Shown piece after piece: positions 23,048-32,361 of a stretch of DNA of 34,361 bases. A program made the position numbers and the translations under genes. The notes below the pieces were generated by a model. That model saw only the letters and a list, made by a program, of their open reading frames with translations, was not told where the DNA came from and ran no database searches. Each line of letters starts with the position of its first letter. Within the stretch, counting starts at the first letter, position 1. Source of the stretch: an uncultured Clostridia bacterium (GTDB lineage: Bacteria; Bacillota; Clostridia; Christensenellales; Borkfalkiaceae); NCBI GenBank assembly GCA_944358655.1, contig CALVRO010000015.1:1-34361 (forward strand), read 5' to 3'.

Positions 23048-24100
23048 ATGAAAAGAACGGCTGCAACTTTATTGGCTTTGCTATGTCTTTGGTCATTTTT
23101 CGGGTGTGCCGACCCCTCTTCCGACAAGGGCGCAGGCGGCGAGGGGGATAACGGATCGTCGGGCGGTCTGACGCCTGCGGAAGCCGATTATAAGGAGGCG
23201 CTTGAAAATTTCGATTTCGACTATTCGTTCAACCAGCCGGGGGCACAGCTCGGCTACGACTATCTGATTTTCGGGCGCGACATAAAGAATGAGGAGGGCG
23301 AGCGGAGTTACCATACCTATCAGACGCAGTATCTGTCTCCCGACGACGGGTATTATCTTGCGTATATCCGCACGCAAACGATAGATGAGTGCGTGGATAA
23401 ACTAAAGGAGATCGAGGACAGGCGCGGAAGCTCGCCCGACTATCATTTCACGTCCGCGCAAAACTCGTCGGTTATCGACGGCAAATATTTCTACGCGCTG
23501 CAAAGTCTTGAAAAAGATTTGTCCGCCGAGGTCATATACGGAACGGCGAGCCGTCTGTCGGACATAGAGTATATCTATGGGGAGCATACACTTGTGTTTT
23601 GCGCCCGAAGTAAAAGCGCGGTGATACAGAGCGACCTTACCGCGGGCGAGCAGATAAACAGGACGGTCAAACTGTTCATGCGGTGCGAGCTCGAATATGA
23701 CGGCGAGGGTTTTACGCCCTATACTTTTGAAGGGGAGGAGGGCGCAAATCAGCAGTATGCGCAGTCTGTTTTCGATTATGTAGGCATAAAAATAGGCGCG
23801 TTCGGAAGCGGGTACGCCGAGGCGGACTATTTGAGCGTCCCCGCAATGGGCATGTCGCGAAAGGGAGTATATGCCGAGGTAAAGGAGGAGGACGGCAAGA
23901 CCTGCGTTGAACTGCCCCGCTATACGACGTCGGGTACAGACCTTCTCGCAGACGGAGTATCGGTGATCGATGACATATACGGCTCCGCAAAGTCGTCTTT
24001 TAGCGAGGCGTATATAAAAGAGGGTAAAAGGGCGTCGGGCTACGTTTTCGGCCTGTTTGAATACGACAAAGTAAAAACAATATTAAAAAGTATAGTATAA
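23048..24100 (+). CDS. Hypothetical lipoprotein
   Basis: 350 residues with a lipoprotein signal (KRTAATLLALLCLW, lipobox SFFGC, Cys20) and a Gly/Ser-rich linker before the folded part. I recognise no domain. Aromatic and acidic residues are common (DFDYSFNQ, YDYLIFGRD, YLSPDDGYYLAYIRTQ), as in many extracellular alpha/beta proteins. Codon use is less GC-biased than in the neighbouring translation genes, which may indicate faster evolution or a different origin. It has its own promoter and a strong terminator, so it is monocistronic. Confidence 0.83.
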   Translation: MKRTAATLLALLCLWSFFGCADPSSDKGAGGEGDNGSSGGLTPAEADYKEALENFDFDYSFNQPGAQLGYDYLIFGRDIKNEEGERSYHTYQTQYLSPDDGYYLAYIRTQTIDECVDKLKEIEDRRGSSPDYHFTSAQNSSVIDGKYFYALQSLEKDLSAEVIYGTASRLSDIEYIYGEHTLVFCARSKSAVIQSDLTAGEQINRTVKLFMRCELEYDGEGFTPYTFEGEEGANQQYAQSVFDYVGIKIGAFGSGYAEADYLSVPAMGMSRKGVYAEVKEEDGKTCVELPRYTTSGTDLLADGVSVIDDIYGSAKSSFSEAYIKEGKRASGYVFGLFEYDKVKTILKSIV

Positions 24101-24113
24101 ACTTAATTGTCGG

Positions 24114-24156
24114 GCGCCGCGCGCAGACCGCAGGTCTGCGCGCGGCGCTCTTTTTT
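24114..24156 (+). terminator. Strong intrinsic terminator
   Basis: A perfect 16-bp stem (24114-24129 with 24133-24148), a GCA loop and CTCTTTTTT. It ends the lipoprotein transcript. Confidence 0.95.
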
Positions 24157-24243
24157 CGGCAAAATATCTCAAAAAGTTATACCGCGCGTTTGATTTTCGG
24201 CGCAGGGCGCCATTATTTCCGTCGGCTGTCCCCCTAAATTCAT

Positions 24244-24272
24244 TTTACATTCGGGCTCTTTTTTTATATAAT
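24244..24272 (+). promoter_or_regulatory. Promoter of lepA
   Basis: TTTACA (24244-24249), a 17-nt spacer and TATAAT (24267-24272). Confidence 0.85.
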
Positions 24273-24301
24273 ATGGTAAATAAAGTTTTTAAAAAGGATA
24301 T

Positions 24302-26110
24302 ATGAAAGCTCCAAACAGGCACATCCGCAACTTCTGCATAATAGCCCATATCGACCACGGCAAGAGCACCCTCGCCGACAGGCTGATAGAGATGACGGGT
24401 CAGGTCTCCAAGCGCGACATGGAGGCCCAGCTCCTCGACTCCATGGATATCGAGAGGGAGAGGGGCATAACCATTAAGCTCACGCCCGTCAGAATGTTCT
24501 TCACGGCCTCCGACGGCGAGGAGTATGTGTTCAACCTCATCGACACCCCCGGCCACGTCGACTTCACCTACGAAGTTTCGCGTTCGCTCGCCGCGTGCGA
24601 GGGCGCCATTCTCGTCGTCGACGCCTCGCAGGGCATCGAGGCGCAGACGCTGGCCAACGTCTATCTCGCCCTCGAAAACGACCTCGAGATACTGCCCGTC
24701 ATCAACAAGATAGACCTGCCCTCCGCCCGCCCCGACGAGGCCAAAAAGGAAGTGGAGGACGTGATAGGGCTGGACGCCTCGTACGCCCCCCTCGTCTCCG
24801 CAAAGGAGGGCACCAATATAGGCGAAGTGCTCGAGGACATAGTCAAATACTTCCCCGCTCCTCAGGGCGACGAGGACGCCCCCTTGAAGGCGCTGATATT
24901 CGACAGCTACTACGACAACTACAAGGGCGTAATACTGTTCGTGCGCATAAAGGACGGCAAAGTGAACGTCGGCGACAGGGTGAGGGGCTTCCGCTCGGAC
25001 AAGGTGTACGACGTGACCGAGGTGGGCGTGTTCGCCCCCGGCATGCTGCCCAAGGACGGCCTGTTCGCGGGCGAGGTAGGCTATATCGCCGCCTCGATAA
25101 AGTCCATTCAGGACGTGGCCGTGGGCGACACCGTCACCAACGCCGACTTCCCCGCCGCCGAGCCCCTGCCAGGCTACAAAAAGGTGCAGTCGGTGGTGTT
25201 CTGCGGCATATATCCCCTGGACGGCTCCAAGTTCAACGACCTCAAGGAGGCCCTCTTAAAGCTTCAGCTCAACGACGCCTCCCTCATCTTCGAGCCCGAC
25301 ACCTCCGTCGCCCTCGGCTTCGGTTTCCGCTGCGGCTTTCTGGGACTGCTGCACATGGAGATAATACAGGAGCGCATCGAGCGCGAGTTCGGGCTGGACA
25401 TAATTACCACCGCGCCCTCGGTTAGCTATAAGGTGGTAAAGACGGACGGCGAGGAGCTGTTCGTCGACAACCCTTCGCACCTTCCTCCGCAGTCGGAGAT
25501 AGACTACATGGAGGAGCCCATAGTCAAGTGCGACATATATTCTCCCCCCGACTATCTCGGGCAGATAATGGATCTGTGCCGCGACAAGCGCGGAACGTTC
25601 ATATCCATGGACTATCTCGACGCCAACCGCGTACAGCTGGTGTATAAGCTGCCCCTGAACGAAATAATCTTCGATTTCTTCGATCATATAAAGTCGCGCA
25701 CGCGCGGCTACGCCTCCTTCGACTACGAGCTCGAGGGCTACGCGAGGAGCAAGCTTGTAAAGCTGGACATTCTTCTCAACGGCGAGGTGTGCGACGCGCT
25801 CTCCATGATAGTGCACGAAGATTCCGCCTACGCGCGCGGCCGCACCCTGTGCGAAAATCTTAAGGACGCCATCCCCCGCCAGCTGTTCGAAGTGCCCGTT
25901 CAGGCGGCCATAGGCGGCAAGATAATCGCGCGCGAAACGGTAAAGGCCGTAAGAAAGGACGTCCTGGCCAAGTGCTACGGCGGCGACATCACCCGCAAAA
26001 AGAAGCTTTTGGAAAAGCAGAAAGAGGGCAAAAAGCGCATGCGCTCGATAGGCTCCGTCGAGGTGCCGTCCGAAGTGTTCATGCAGATACTCAAGACTAA
26101 CAAGGATTAA
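24302..26110 (+). CDS. lepA: Elongation factor 4 (LepA)
   Basis: A ribosome-binding GTPase involved in translation quality or ribosome assembly. The length of 602 residues is typical. The GTPase motifs are canonical: AHIDHGKS (15-22), RGITIK, DTPGH (81-85), NKID (135-138) and SAKEG. The LepA-specific C-terminal domain is present ([29 protein letters not shown]). AAAAAGGATAT precedes the ATG. Unlike the EF-G paralogue upstream, this protein keeps the catalytic histidine. It is a single gene from its own promoter. Confidence 0.97.
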   Translation: MKAPNRHIRNFCIIAHIDHGKSTLADRLIEMTGQVSKRDMEAQLLDSMDIERERGITIKLTPVRMFFTASDGEEYVFNLIDTPGHVDFTYEVSRSLAACEGAILVVDASQGIEAQTLANVYLALENDLEILPVINKIDLPSARPDEAKKEVEDVIGLDASYAPLVSAKEGTNIGEVLEDIVKYFPAPQGDEDAPLKALIFDSYYDNYKGVILFVRIKDGKVNVGDRVRGFRSDKVYDVTEVGVFAPGMLPKDGLFAGEVGYIAASIKSIQDVAVGDTVTNADFPAAEPLPGYKKVQSVVFCGIYPLDGSKFNDLKEALLKLQLNDASLIFEPDTSVALGFGFRCGFLGLLHMEIIQERIEREFGLDIITTAPSVSYKVVKTDGEELFVDNPSHLPPQSEIDYMEEPIVKCDIYSPPDYLGQIMDLCRDKRGTFISMDYLDANRVQLVYKLPLNEIIFDFFDHIKSRTRGYASFDYELEGYARSKLVKLDILLNGEVCDALSMIVHEDSAYARGRTLCENLKDAIPRQLFEVPVQAAIGGKIIARETVKAVRKDVLAKCYGGDITRKKKLLEKQKEGKKRMRSIGSVEVPSEVFMQILKTNKD

Positions 26111-26165
26111 AGAACAGCTCAAACGCAACCCCCGCCTTCAGACCGCGCCCCGACTCCCCCGGTAG

Positions 26166-26245
26166 GGCATGTCATTTCGACTGTAGCACACGAAGTGTGC
26201 GAAACGGAGAAATCTCCCCGGTGTCGCTTCAGATACACTTATTCC
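26166..26245 (-). repeat. TCGAAATGACA module between lepA and the MGMT gene
   Basis: TGTCATTTCGACTG, a CACACGAAGTGTG hairpin and GGAGAAATCTCCCC form a reverse-oriented copy of the dispersed module. GTGTCGCTTCAGATACAC follows, matching the GTATCTGAAGCG tail seen at 9381 and 32982. Confidence 0.75.
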
Positions 26246-26289
26246 CCATTTTTCACGCCGCAACGGGGCGGCGTTGACCCTTGATCGTT

Positions 26290-26595
26290 ATGTCAGGTTT
26301 TTTCGAGCAAGTCTACAAAGTAGTGTGCGCCATACCGCGCGGCAAAGTGCTCGCCTACGGCGACGTCGCCCGCCTTGCGGGCGCGCCTAAAATGTCGCGT
26401 CAGGTCGGCTGGGCGCTCCATAATAACCCACGCCCCGGCGAAATACCCTGCCACAGGGTGGTGTTCAGGGACGGCTCGCTGAGCAGCGGCTTCGCCTTCG
26501 GCGGGGCAGAGGTGCAGGCCGCCCTCCTCGAGGGCGAAGGCGTGGCCGTCAGGGGTCTGAAGGTGGACATGAAAGTTTACAGGTGGGACGTATAG
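26290..26595 (+). CDS. Stand-alone MGMT DNA-binding domain protein
   Basis: 101 residues equal to the C-terminal domain of O6-alkylguanine-DNA alkyltransferases: FFEQVYKVVCAIPRGKVLAYGDVARLAG, SRQVGWALHNNP and EIPCHRVV. The active-site Cys54 of PCHR is present, unlike alkyltransferase-like (ATL) proteins, which carry Trp or Ala there. The N-terminal domain of Ada/Ogt is missing. It may be a minimal methyltransferase or a lesion-flagging protein. I chose ATG at 26290; TTG at 26281 is an alternative, and no good ribosome binding site is seen for either. hemW begins 65 nt downstream. Confidence 0.85.
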   Translation: MSGFFEQVYKVVCAIPRGKVLAYGDVARLAGAPKMSRQVGWALHNNPRPGEIPCHRVVFRDGSLSSGFAFGGAEVQAALLEGEGVAVRGLKVDMKVYRWDV

Positions 26596-26660
26596 CCCCG
26601 CGCATATGCCGCGATAAACGGCATTTAAGTTCGCGCCGAGCGCGCATTGAGAGGTGAAAA

Positions 26661-27773
26661 ATGGCGGGTATATACGTTCATGTGCCCTTCTGCAGACAAA
26701 AGTGCCGCTACTGCGACTTTGCGTCCTTTCCCGACAAGATAGGCCTTGCCGAAAGCTACATGGCCTGCGTCTATCGCGAGATGGCTATGCGCGGGGAGGA
26801 GCTCGGCGGCAAGACCTTCGACACGCTGTATATAGGCGGAGGCACGCCCTCGGTCGTCGACCCGCAGTATATCGCCATGCTCGTCGCGGCGGCAAAAAAA
26901 CACTTCCGCCTTAAGGACGGCGCCGAAATAACCATCGAGATCAATCCCGGCACCATATCTGCCTCCAAAATAGATCTGTATAAAAGGGTGGGCATCAACC
27001 GCTTTTCGGTCGGCCTGCAGACCGCCAACGACGCCCTTTTGGCCGACCTCGGCAGGATACACACGCTGCGTGAATTTATCACCTGCGCCAAACTCTTAAA
27101 GGGCACAAACTTTTCGGTGGATATAATGATAGGCCTCAAGGGGCAGTCGTTCGAGGATATATCGCAGTCTATCGAGGTTGCGGCGCTCTACGGCGCGAGT
27201 CATGTCTCCATGTACGCCCTCACCCCCGAGGACGGCACGCCCATATACACCGACTACCTCAACGGCGAACTTCCCGACGGCGACGAGGTGGCGGCGCAGT
27301 ACGACTTCGGCGTGAGAAAGCTTGCAGAGCTGGGCTACGCCCGCTACGAAGTTTCCAACTTCTGCAAAAAGGGGAGGGAGAGCAGGCACAACCTCAACTA
27401 TTGGCGCAGGGGGGAGTACATAGGCTTCGGCGTATCGGCCTCCAGCCACATAAACAACGTGCGCTTTACCAATACTTTCGACCTCGACGAGTACTTCAAG
27501 TGCATCATCTCCAACCGGTTCGCCGTCGTCGACAGGCAGGAGATAACCCCGCCCGAACAGCGCGACGAGTTCGTCATGCTGGCCATGCGCACGGCGGAGG
27601 GGGTGGATACGGCCGAGTTTGAAAGGCTGTTCGGCCTGTCCTTTGCCGCGGAGTACGCCTCCGCCATAGAGAAGAACGCCGACAGGCTGGATATTTGCGA
27701 CGGACATGTGGCCATAAAGCCGCAGTATCTGTTTGTGCAGAACCATATAATAGTCGACTTTTTAAAGAACTGA
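26661..27773 (+). CDS. hemW: Radical SAM heme chaperone HemW
   Basis: A radical SAM protein of the HemN/HemW family, 370 residues. The iron-sulfur cysteines are C11, C15 and C18 (PFCRQKCRYCDF). GGGTPS, EINPGTIS, RFSVGLQT and the later YEVSNFCKKG follow. The CxxxCxxC motif alone does not tell HemN from HemW, but the length and the GIYVHVPFC start fit HemW, which delivers heme to respiratory enzymes. It is often mislabelled coproporphyrinogen oxidase. GAGAGG lies 7-8 nt before the ATG. No heme synthesis genes are near; the neighbours are degV and an acetyltransferase. Confidence 0.92.
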   Translation: MAGIYVHVPFCRQKCRYCDFASFPDKIGLAESYMACVYREMAMRGEELGGKTFDTLYIGGGTPSVVDPQYIAMLVAAAKKHFRLKDGAEITIEINPGTISASKIDLYKRVGINRFSVGLQTANDALLADLGRIHTLREFITCAKLLKGTNFSVDIMIGLKGQSFEDISQSIEVAALYGASHVSMYALTPEDGTPIYTDYLNGELPDGDEVAAQYDFGVRKLAELGYARYEVSNFCKKGRESRHNLNYWRRGEYIGFGVSASSHINNVRFTNTFDLDEYFKCIISNRFAVVDRQEITPPEQRDEFVMLAMRTAEGVDTAEFERLFGLSFAAEYASAIEKNADRLDICDGHVAIKPQYLFVQNHIIVDFLKN

Positions 27774-27777
27774 CGAC

Positions 27778-27808
27778 GGGGCGCCGCCCGCGCGGCGGGC
27801 GGCGCCCC
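27778..27808 (+). terminator. GC-rich hairpin between hemW and degV
   Basis: A perfect 14-bp stem (27778-27791 with 27795-27808) with a GCG loop. No T run; the degV ribosome binding site GGGAGG follows directly. It may adjust transcript stability. Confidence 0.5.
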
Positions 27809-27824
27809 CCGAAGGGAGGATAAA

Positions 27825-28685
27825 ATGGCAACGGCGATCGTCACCGACGGCAGCAGCGGCATGTCCCCCGCCGAGGGGGAGGAGCTGGGCATAACCGTCA
27901 TTCCCATTCCCATACTCATAGACGGACGGCCCTTCACCGAGGGCGAGGACGGTTTCTGCGCCCGGAGCTTATATGCCGCCCTCAGGGCGGGCAAGCGCGC
28001 GGGCACCTCGCAGCCCTCTCCCCTTGCGGTCAGGCAGTGCTGGGAGGGCCTGCTCTCGCGCGGCTACGACCACGTCATCCACATGCCCATAGCTCGCAGG
28101 CTCAGCTCGTCCTACGATACGGCCTGCGCCCTCGCCGCCGACATGGGCGGCAGGGTGTCGGTGGTCGACGACGGACGCATCTCCATAGCGCTGAGGGAGG
28201 CCGCCCTTAAGGCCAAGCGCATGGCGGACGGGGGCTGCCCGCCCGAAGAGATAGTGGCGCGCCTCAATGCCATGGGCGGTAAGTGCCGCATATTCGTTGC
28301 CGTGGGCACTCTGGAATACCTTGCAAGGGGCGGCCGCATAGGCGCGGTGACGGCCACGCTGGGCAACATACTCAACATAAAACCCGTAGTGCAGATAGTC
28401 GAAGGCCGACTTACCGTCGTCTCCCGCCAGCGCGGGACGATAAAGTCGCGCGAGGACATATTCGCAAGGCTCAGGGCCGAGTTTGCCGCCTTCTCCTCGC
28501 TCGACAGGGCGGACATGACCATGGGCGTGGCGGGCACCGACCTGCCCGAGAGCGAAAGGGAGGCGCTTATGGCCCGCCTGTTGAGGGAGTTCCCCTGCAA
28601 AAAGGTGTACTACAACGAACTTCCCGCCTGCGTGGCCTGTCACGTCGGGCCGGGCGCGGCGGGCATAGGCTTCTGCTTCGACTGA
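27825..28685 (+). CDS. DegV family fatty-acid-binding protein
   Basis: DegV/FakB-type proteins bind a fatty acid and, in Firmicutes, present it to the kinase FakA. The 286 residues begin IVTDGSSGMSP. TSQPSP (the serine contacting the lipid carboxylate in the family) follows near residue 63, then SSSYDTA, VVDDGRIS and LEYLARGGRIG with IKPVVQI. The first loop usually reads DSTSDL; DGSSGM is a variation. No fakA is in the window. The start is supported by AAGGGAGG 7 nt before ATG. Confidence 0.9.
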   Translation: MATAIVTDGSSGMSPAEGEELGITVIPIPILIDGRPFTEGEDGFCARSLYAALRAGKRAGTSQPSPLAVRQCWEGLLSRGYDHVIHMPIARRLSSSYDTACALAADMGGRVSVVDDGRISIALREAALKAKRMADGGCPPEEIVARLNAMGGKCRIFVAVGTLEYLARGGRIGAVTATLGNILNIKPVVQIVEGRLTVVSRQRGTIKSREDIFARLRAEFAAFSSLDRADMTMGVAGTDLPESEREALMARLLREFPCKKVYYNELPACVACHVGPGAAGIGFCFD

Positions 28686-28719
28686 CAAATAGCGCTCCCT
28701 TGGGCGTATGCGATAAGAT

Positions 28720-29241
28720 ATGCAAAAATTTTTGTGTTCGTCCGCACATATGGACGATTTAAACGCTATAATGGCCGTCATTGCCGAGGCGCGCTCGTAC
28801 ATGGCTTCGCTCGGCAATCCGCAGTGGAGCGACGGCTTTCCCTCCGAGAGCTACATAGCCGACAGGATAGACCGCCGCCTGATGTATGTCGTGCGCTGCT
28901 GCGGCGAGGTTGCGGGGGTGTTCTCGGTGACGGACGACGAACCCGACTATGAAAAAATAGACGGCAAGTGGCTGAACGACGGGGCGTATCTGGCCGTGCA
29001 CACCGTGGCCGTGGGCGCAAAGTTCCGCGGCATGGGCGTTGCAAAATTTATCTTCGCCAACGCCTTCGCCATGGCCGGGGAGGGCGGCATGGCCTCCGTC
29101 CGCGTCGACACCCACCAACGCAACGCGCCCATGCGCGCGCTGCTCTCGTCGCTCGGCTTTGTCTGCTGCGGCGGGCTGACCGTGCGCGACGGCTTTTTGG
29201 CATACGAAAGACCCGCGGGAAGGCGTTTCGGGCGGCAATAA
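28720..29241 (+). CDS. GNAT family N-acetyltransferase
   Basis: 173 residues with the acetyl-CoA binding motif V..KFRGMGVAKFIF (around residues 97-110), preceded by the beta4 strand LAVHTVAVG and followed by VRVDTHQRNAPMRALLSSLGF. The N-terminal part (IMAVIAEARSYMASLGNPQW) matches many Firmicutes acetyltransferases annotated only as GNAT. The substrate is unknown. The gene follows degV by 34 nt, likely in the same transcript, and ends before a bidirectional hairpin. The ATG at 28720 has no clear ribosome binding site; a second in-frame ATG (28750) is possible. Confidence 0.85.
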   Translation: MQKFLCSSAHMDDLNAIMAVIAEARSYMASLGNPQWSDGFPSESYIADRIDRRLMYVVRCCGEVAGVFSVTDDEPDYEKIDGKWLNDGAYLAVHTVAVGAKFRGMGVAKFIFANAFAMAGEGGMASVRVDTHQRNAPMRALLSSLGFVCCGGLTVRDGFLAYERPAGRRFGRQ

Positions 29242-29249
29242 ATGTTTAA

Positions 29250-29295
29250 GGGCGGGGCCGCGCACTAAAAGTGCGCGGCCACGCCCGCTTTTCTT
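29250..29295. terminator. Terminator between convergent genes
   Basis: GGCCGCGCAC/GTGCGCGGCC (10 bp) extended by GGGCG/CGCCC across one mismatch, followed by CTTTTCTTT on the plus side. It ends the hemW-degV-GNAT transcript and may serve the minus-strand lipoprotein. Confidence 0.85.
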
Positions 29296-29368
29296 TGGCG
29301 CGTCCGGAGGCCGATATGGTCTGAAAATATGTCTTTGTCGGGGCATATATGCCGCTCTTCGCCGCGCT

Positions 29369-30025
29369 TTACATGTCGCGCTCGGCTATAACGCTTCCCT
29401 TTTCGCCGTCTACGAGGTAGGCCTTGGTGTTGCCCTCGCGGTCGATAACTCCCACATAGTAGTAGCACTTGCCGTCGTCGGCCAGCAGCCTCACATATAT
29501 CTCGCCCAAAAAGTTGTTGCCGTCGGTCAGGGCGGAAAAGGTGTCGCCGTCGTACTGCCTCACGCACTCCAGCGCCCTTTCGCAGCTTATCACTCCGTCG
29601 TACAGCACGCTCTCGGCAGTGTAATCGGCGCTCTCGCCGTCGCGCGTCAGCTCTATCGTCGCCCCGCCCTCGGGCGCTCCGCCCGTAAAGCTCAGATAGT
29701 AGCTGTCGGTAACGGCCATGTAGCTCATCTCGCCGCCGCTGTCGCCCATTGTCGCCGTCACCGTTTGGGGAGGGGATGTAAATTTTGCGAAAATTTCGCA
29801 CACCTCGCCCGTGCTGCCCTTGTAGCCGTCCGAAAGGTAGGGCGTTTCGCGCTCGGTCACATACACCTTCAGGCTGACGTCGTCGTCCTCGTAAAGGTAG
29901 ACGTCGGTGCGCTTTTCGGAGATGAACGAGGCATAGTCGGGGCCCTTTGCCCCGCACGAGCTCAGCGGTACAACGGCCGCGGCGGCTGCGAGCGCCGCCG
30001 CGGCGAATATCTTTTTGCAGTCCAT
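29369..30025 (-). CDS. Hypothetical small lipoprotein
   Basis: 218 residues with a lipoprotein signal (KKIFAAAALAAAAAVV, lipobox PLSSC, Cys24). The mature part is beta-rich (DVYLYEDDDVSLKVYVTE, EMSYMAVTDSYYLSF) and ends with CYYYVGVIDREGNTKAYLVDG. I do not recognise the family; the end resembles small secreted beta-barrel or PepSY-like modules only loosely. No promoter or ribosome binding site is obvious; TATAGAAT lies directly before the ATG, so a leaderless or very short leader is conceivable. Confidence 0.8.
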   Translation of the reverse strand: MDCKKIFAAAALAAAAAVVPLSSCGAKGPDYASFISEKRTDVYLYEDDDVSLKVYVTERETPYLSDGYKGSTGEVCEIFAKFTSPPQTVTATMGDSGGEMSYMAVTDSYYLSFTGGAPEGGATIELTRDGESADYTAESVLYDGVISCERALECVRQYDGDTFSALTDGNNFLGEIYVRLLADDGKCYYYVGVIDREGNTKAYLVDGEKGSVIAERDM

Positions 30026-30102
30026 ATTCTATATGTATTGCCCTCGCCGCCGATTATGACGCTTTTTGCCCCTTTTCTGTGCCCGCGCGTGCAAAAATTT
30101 TG

Positions 30103-30131
30103 TTGCATTTTGGGGGCAGGTGTGATAAAAT
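30103..30131 (+). promoter_or_regulatory. Promoter of the 30198 gene and guaA
   Basis: TTGCAT (30103-30108), a 17-nt spacer and TAAAAT (30126-30131), with TG three bases before the -10 box. Confidence 0.8.
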
Positions 30132-30197
30132 TTGAATGAGAACGTATTTTAAGTGCGCCCGCGCGCGTAGGAGTGCGCGGCCGCCACGGCGGTTGAA

Positions 30198-30791
30198 TTG
30201 AAAAATTTTGTTATCAAAACGGCAGTAAAAACCTTTTTAATAATTCTCGGCGCGGCCGTGGTGGGCTTCGGCATATTCACCTTTGCCTGCCCCCAGCACA
30301 TGGCCTCCTTCACCGAGCAGCTCGGCAACTACACGCTTGCCGTCAGGTACGCGGCCCTGCGCTATTCCTACACGGGCGACACGCGCGACCTCGCAAGGTG
30401 CCTTCAGGACGCCATACTCTGCGGCGACGACGGCCTTGTCGAACAGTACGGCGACGAGTTCTTCCAAAAGGACGACCGCGCCCTTGTCATGGCCGAGCTT
30501 TCGGCCGAGACGGGCGTCGACCACCTGTATTTCTTCGGCTCGGCGCTGGCCTGCGCCAAGTACCGCGGGGGCGACTTTGAAGGCGCGCTCGCCTTCGCAA
30601 GCGACATAAACGGCGCCTCGTCGTTTACCTCGGGCAATCCCCTTATGGCCCTCGCCTCCGAGCTTGTCGGGGCAGGCGACGGCGAGAACGCGCCCGCGCT
30701 CATCTCCGTCCTCAACGCCCTTTCCGTAGCGGACGACGGCCAGAAGGCGCTGCTGGCCGAGGTGGTTTCGGCGCTTGGCCAAATCAAATGA
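30198..30791 (+). CDS. Hypothetical membrane-anchored helical protein
   Basis: 197 residues from a TTG start. One N-terminal membrane helix (residues about 12-32, TFLIILGAAVVGFGIFTF) is followed by a soluble, mostly helical part rich in Ala and Leu (YAALRYSYTGDTRDLARCLQDAIL; FGSALACAKYRGGDFEGALAFASD). Its spacing suggests TPR-like helical hairpins. No family is recognised. GGAG at 30170-30173 is far from the TTG, but a small hairpin CCGCC/GGCGG (30181-30192) lies between and would bring them closer. guaA begins 29 nt after its stop, so the two are probably cotranscribed. Confidence 0.72.
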   Translation: MKNFVIKTAVKTFLIILGAAVVGFGIFTFACPQHMASFTEQLGNYTLAVRYAALRYSYTGDTRDLARCLQDAILCGDDGLVEQYGDEFFQKDDRALVMAELSAETGVDHLYFFGSALACAKYRGGDFEGALAFASDINGASSFTSGNPLMALASELVGAGDGENAPALISVLNALSVADDGQKALLAEVVSALGQIK

Positions 30792-30820
30792 CGTTATTAA
30801 ACTTTTAAAAGGAAAGATAT

Positions 30821-32353
30821 ATGCAACACCAAAGAGTATTGATTCTCGATTTCGGCGGGCAGTACAACCAGCTGATCGCGCGCAGGGTGAGGGAGCTCAA
30901 CGTATTCTGCGACCTCATGCCCTCGGACATGACCTTAAGCGAGATAAAGGAGTACGACCCCATAGGCATCATCTTCACGGGCGGCCCCAACAGCGTCTAC
31001 GACGACGGCTCGCCCAAGGTGGACGCGGGCGTGTTCTCGCTCGGCGTGCCCGTTCTCGGCATATGCTACGGCTGTCAGCTGATGGCGCACCTTCTGGGCG
31101 GCGTAGTCGAGAGGGCTACTACCTCCGAATACGGCAAGGCGGAGGTGGACTATGTGTCCTCCCGTCTGACCGTCGACATGCCCTCTTCGGCGGTGTGCTG
31201 GATGAGTCATACCGACAGGATAACCCGCCTGCCCGAAGGCTTTAAAATGCTTGCCAAGAGCGATAACTGCCCCTACGCCGCGTTCGGCGACGAGGACAGA
31301 AAGCTCTACGGCGTGCAGTTCCACCCCGAAGTCAACCACACCTTCAAGGGCAGCGTAATACTCAAAAACTTCCTCTACAATATCTGCGGCGCCAAGGGCG
31401 ACTGGACTATGTCCAACTTCGTCGCCAACCAGATAGCCGCGCTCAGGGCCAAGATAGGCGATAAAAAGGTGCTGTGCGCCATGTCGGGCGGGGTGGACTC
31501 GGCCGTCGCGGCCACGCTCATCCACAGGGCGGTGGGCGACAACCTCACCTGCGTGTTCGTCGACCACGGACTTTTAAGAAAGTACGAGGCCGAAGAGGTG
31601 ATGAAGGTGTTCAAGGGCGACCTCGGCATGAACCTTATAAAGGCCGACGACGGCGACGTCTTTTTGCGCAGGCTCGAAGGCGTGACCGACCCCGAAACCA
31701 AGCGCAAGATAATAGGCGAGCAGTTCATCCGCTCGTTCGAAAAGCAGGCAAAGGCCATAGGCAAGGTAGATTTCCTCGTTCAGGGCACCATATATCCCGA
31801 CGTTATCGAAAGCGGCAAGGGCAAGAGCGCCGTTATCAAGTCACACCACAACGTTGGCGGCCTGCCCTCGGTGGTCGACTTCAAGGAGATAGTCGAGCCC
31901 CTGCGCGACCTGTTCAAGGATGAGGTCAGAAAGGTGGGCTTCGAGCTGGGACTGCCCAAGAGCGTGGTAATGCGCCAGCCCTTCCCCGGGCCGGGTCTCG
32001 CCATACGCATAATGGGCGAAGTGACGAGGGAAAAGCTTGAAACGCTGCGCGATTCCGACTACATCCTGCGCGACGAGATAGCCAAGTCCGGCCTCGACGA
32101 CAAGATATGGCAGTACTTCACCGTCATCACCAATTCCAAGACGGTGGGCGTGCAGGGCGACTTCCGCACCTACGAAAACGTGGTGGCCATCCGCGCCGTC
32201 ACCTCTGTCGACGCCATGACGGCCGACTGGGCGCGCATCCCCTACGACGTGCTCGAAAGGGTGTCCAACCGCATCGTCAACGAGGTCAGGCACGTCAACA
32301 GGATAGTGTATGATATAACCTCCAAACCCCCCGCAACGATAGAATGGGAATGA
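30821..32353 (+). CDS. guaA: GMP synthase (glutamine-hydrolysing)
   Basis: This enzyme converts XMP to GMP with ATP and glutamine. The N-terminal class I glutaminase has the nucleophile Cys82 in GICYGCQ (the family usually has GICYGMQ) and the His168/Glu170 pair in FHPEV. The ATP pyrophosphatase domain has SGGVDS at 222-227, followed by [32 protein letters not shown] and the dimerisation tail ending TIEWE. At 510 residues it is full length. AAAAGGAAAG precedes the ATG. A structured repeat starts 9 nt after the stop, and a glutaminase-less paralogue follows 830 nt downstream. Confidence 0.97.
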   Translation: MQHQRVLILDFGGQYNQLIARRVRELNVFCDLMPSDMTLSEIKEYDPIGIIFTGGPNSVYDDGSPKVDAGVFSLGVPVLGICYGCQLMAHLLGGVVERATTSEYGKAEVDYVSSRLTVDMPSSAVCWMSHTDRITRLPEGFKMLAKSDNCPYAAFGDEDRKLYGVQFHPEVNHTFKGSVILKNFLYNICGAKGDWTMSNFVANQIAALRAKIGDKKVLCAMSGGVDSAVAATLIHRAVGDNLTCVFVDHGLLRKYEAEEVMKVFKGDLGMNLIKADDGDVFLRRLEGVTDPETKRKIIGEQFIRSFEKQAKAIGKVDFLVQGTIYPDVIESGKGKSAVIKSHHNVGGLPSVVDFKEIVEPLRDLFKDEVRKVGFELGLPKSVVMRQPFPGPGLAIRIMGEVTREKLETLRDSDYILRDEIAKSGLDDKIWQYFTVITNSKTVGVQGDFRTYENVVAIRAVTSVDAMTADWARIPYDVLERVSNRIVNEVRHVNRIVYDITSKPPATIEWE

Positions 32354-32361
32354 CAAATTTG

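Noticed and set aside
29265-29957. 230-residue minus-strand frame overlapping the lipoprotein
   Set aside because: It is out of frame with a lipoprotein that has a clear signal peptide; its Arg-rich composition is typical of a shadow of GC-rich coding DNA.
30821-30960. Purine or other riboswitch for guaA
   Set aside because: guaA lies 29 nt after the preceding gene and no aptamer-like sequence is seen there or in the upstream leader.
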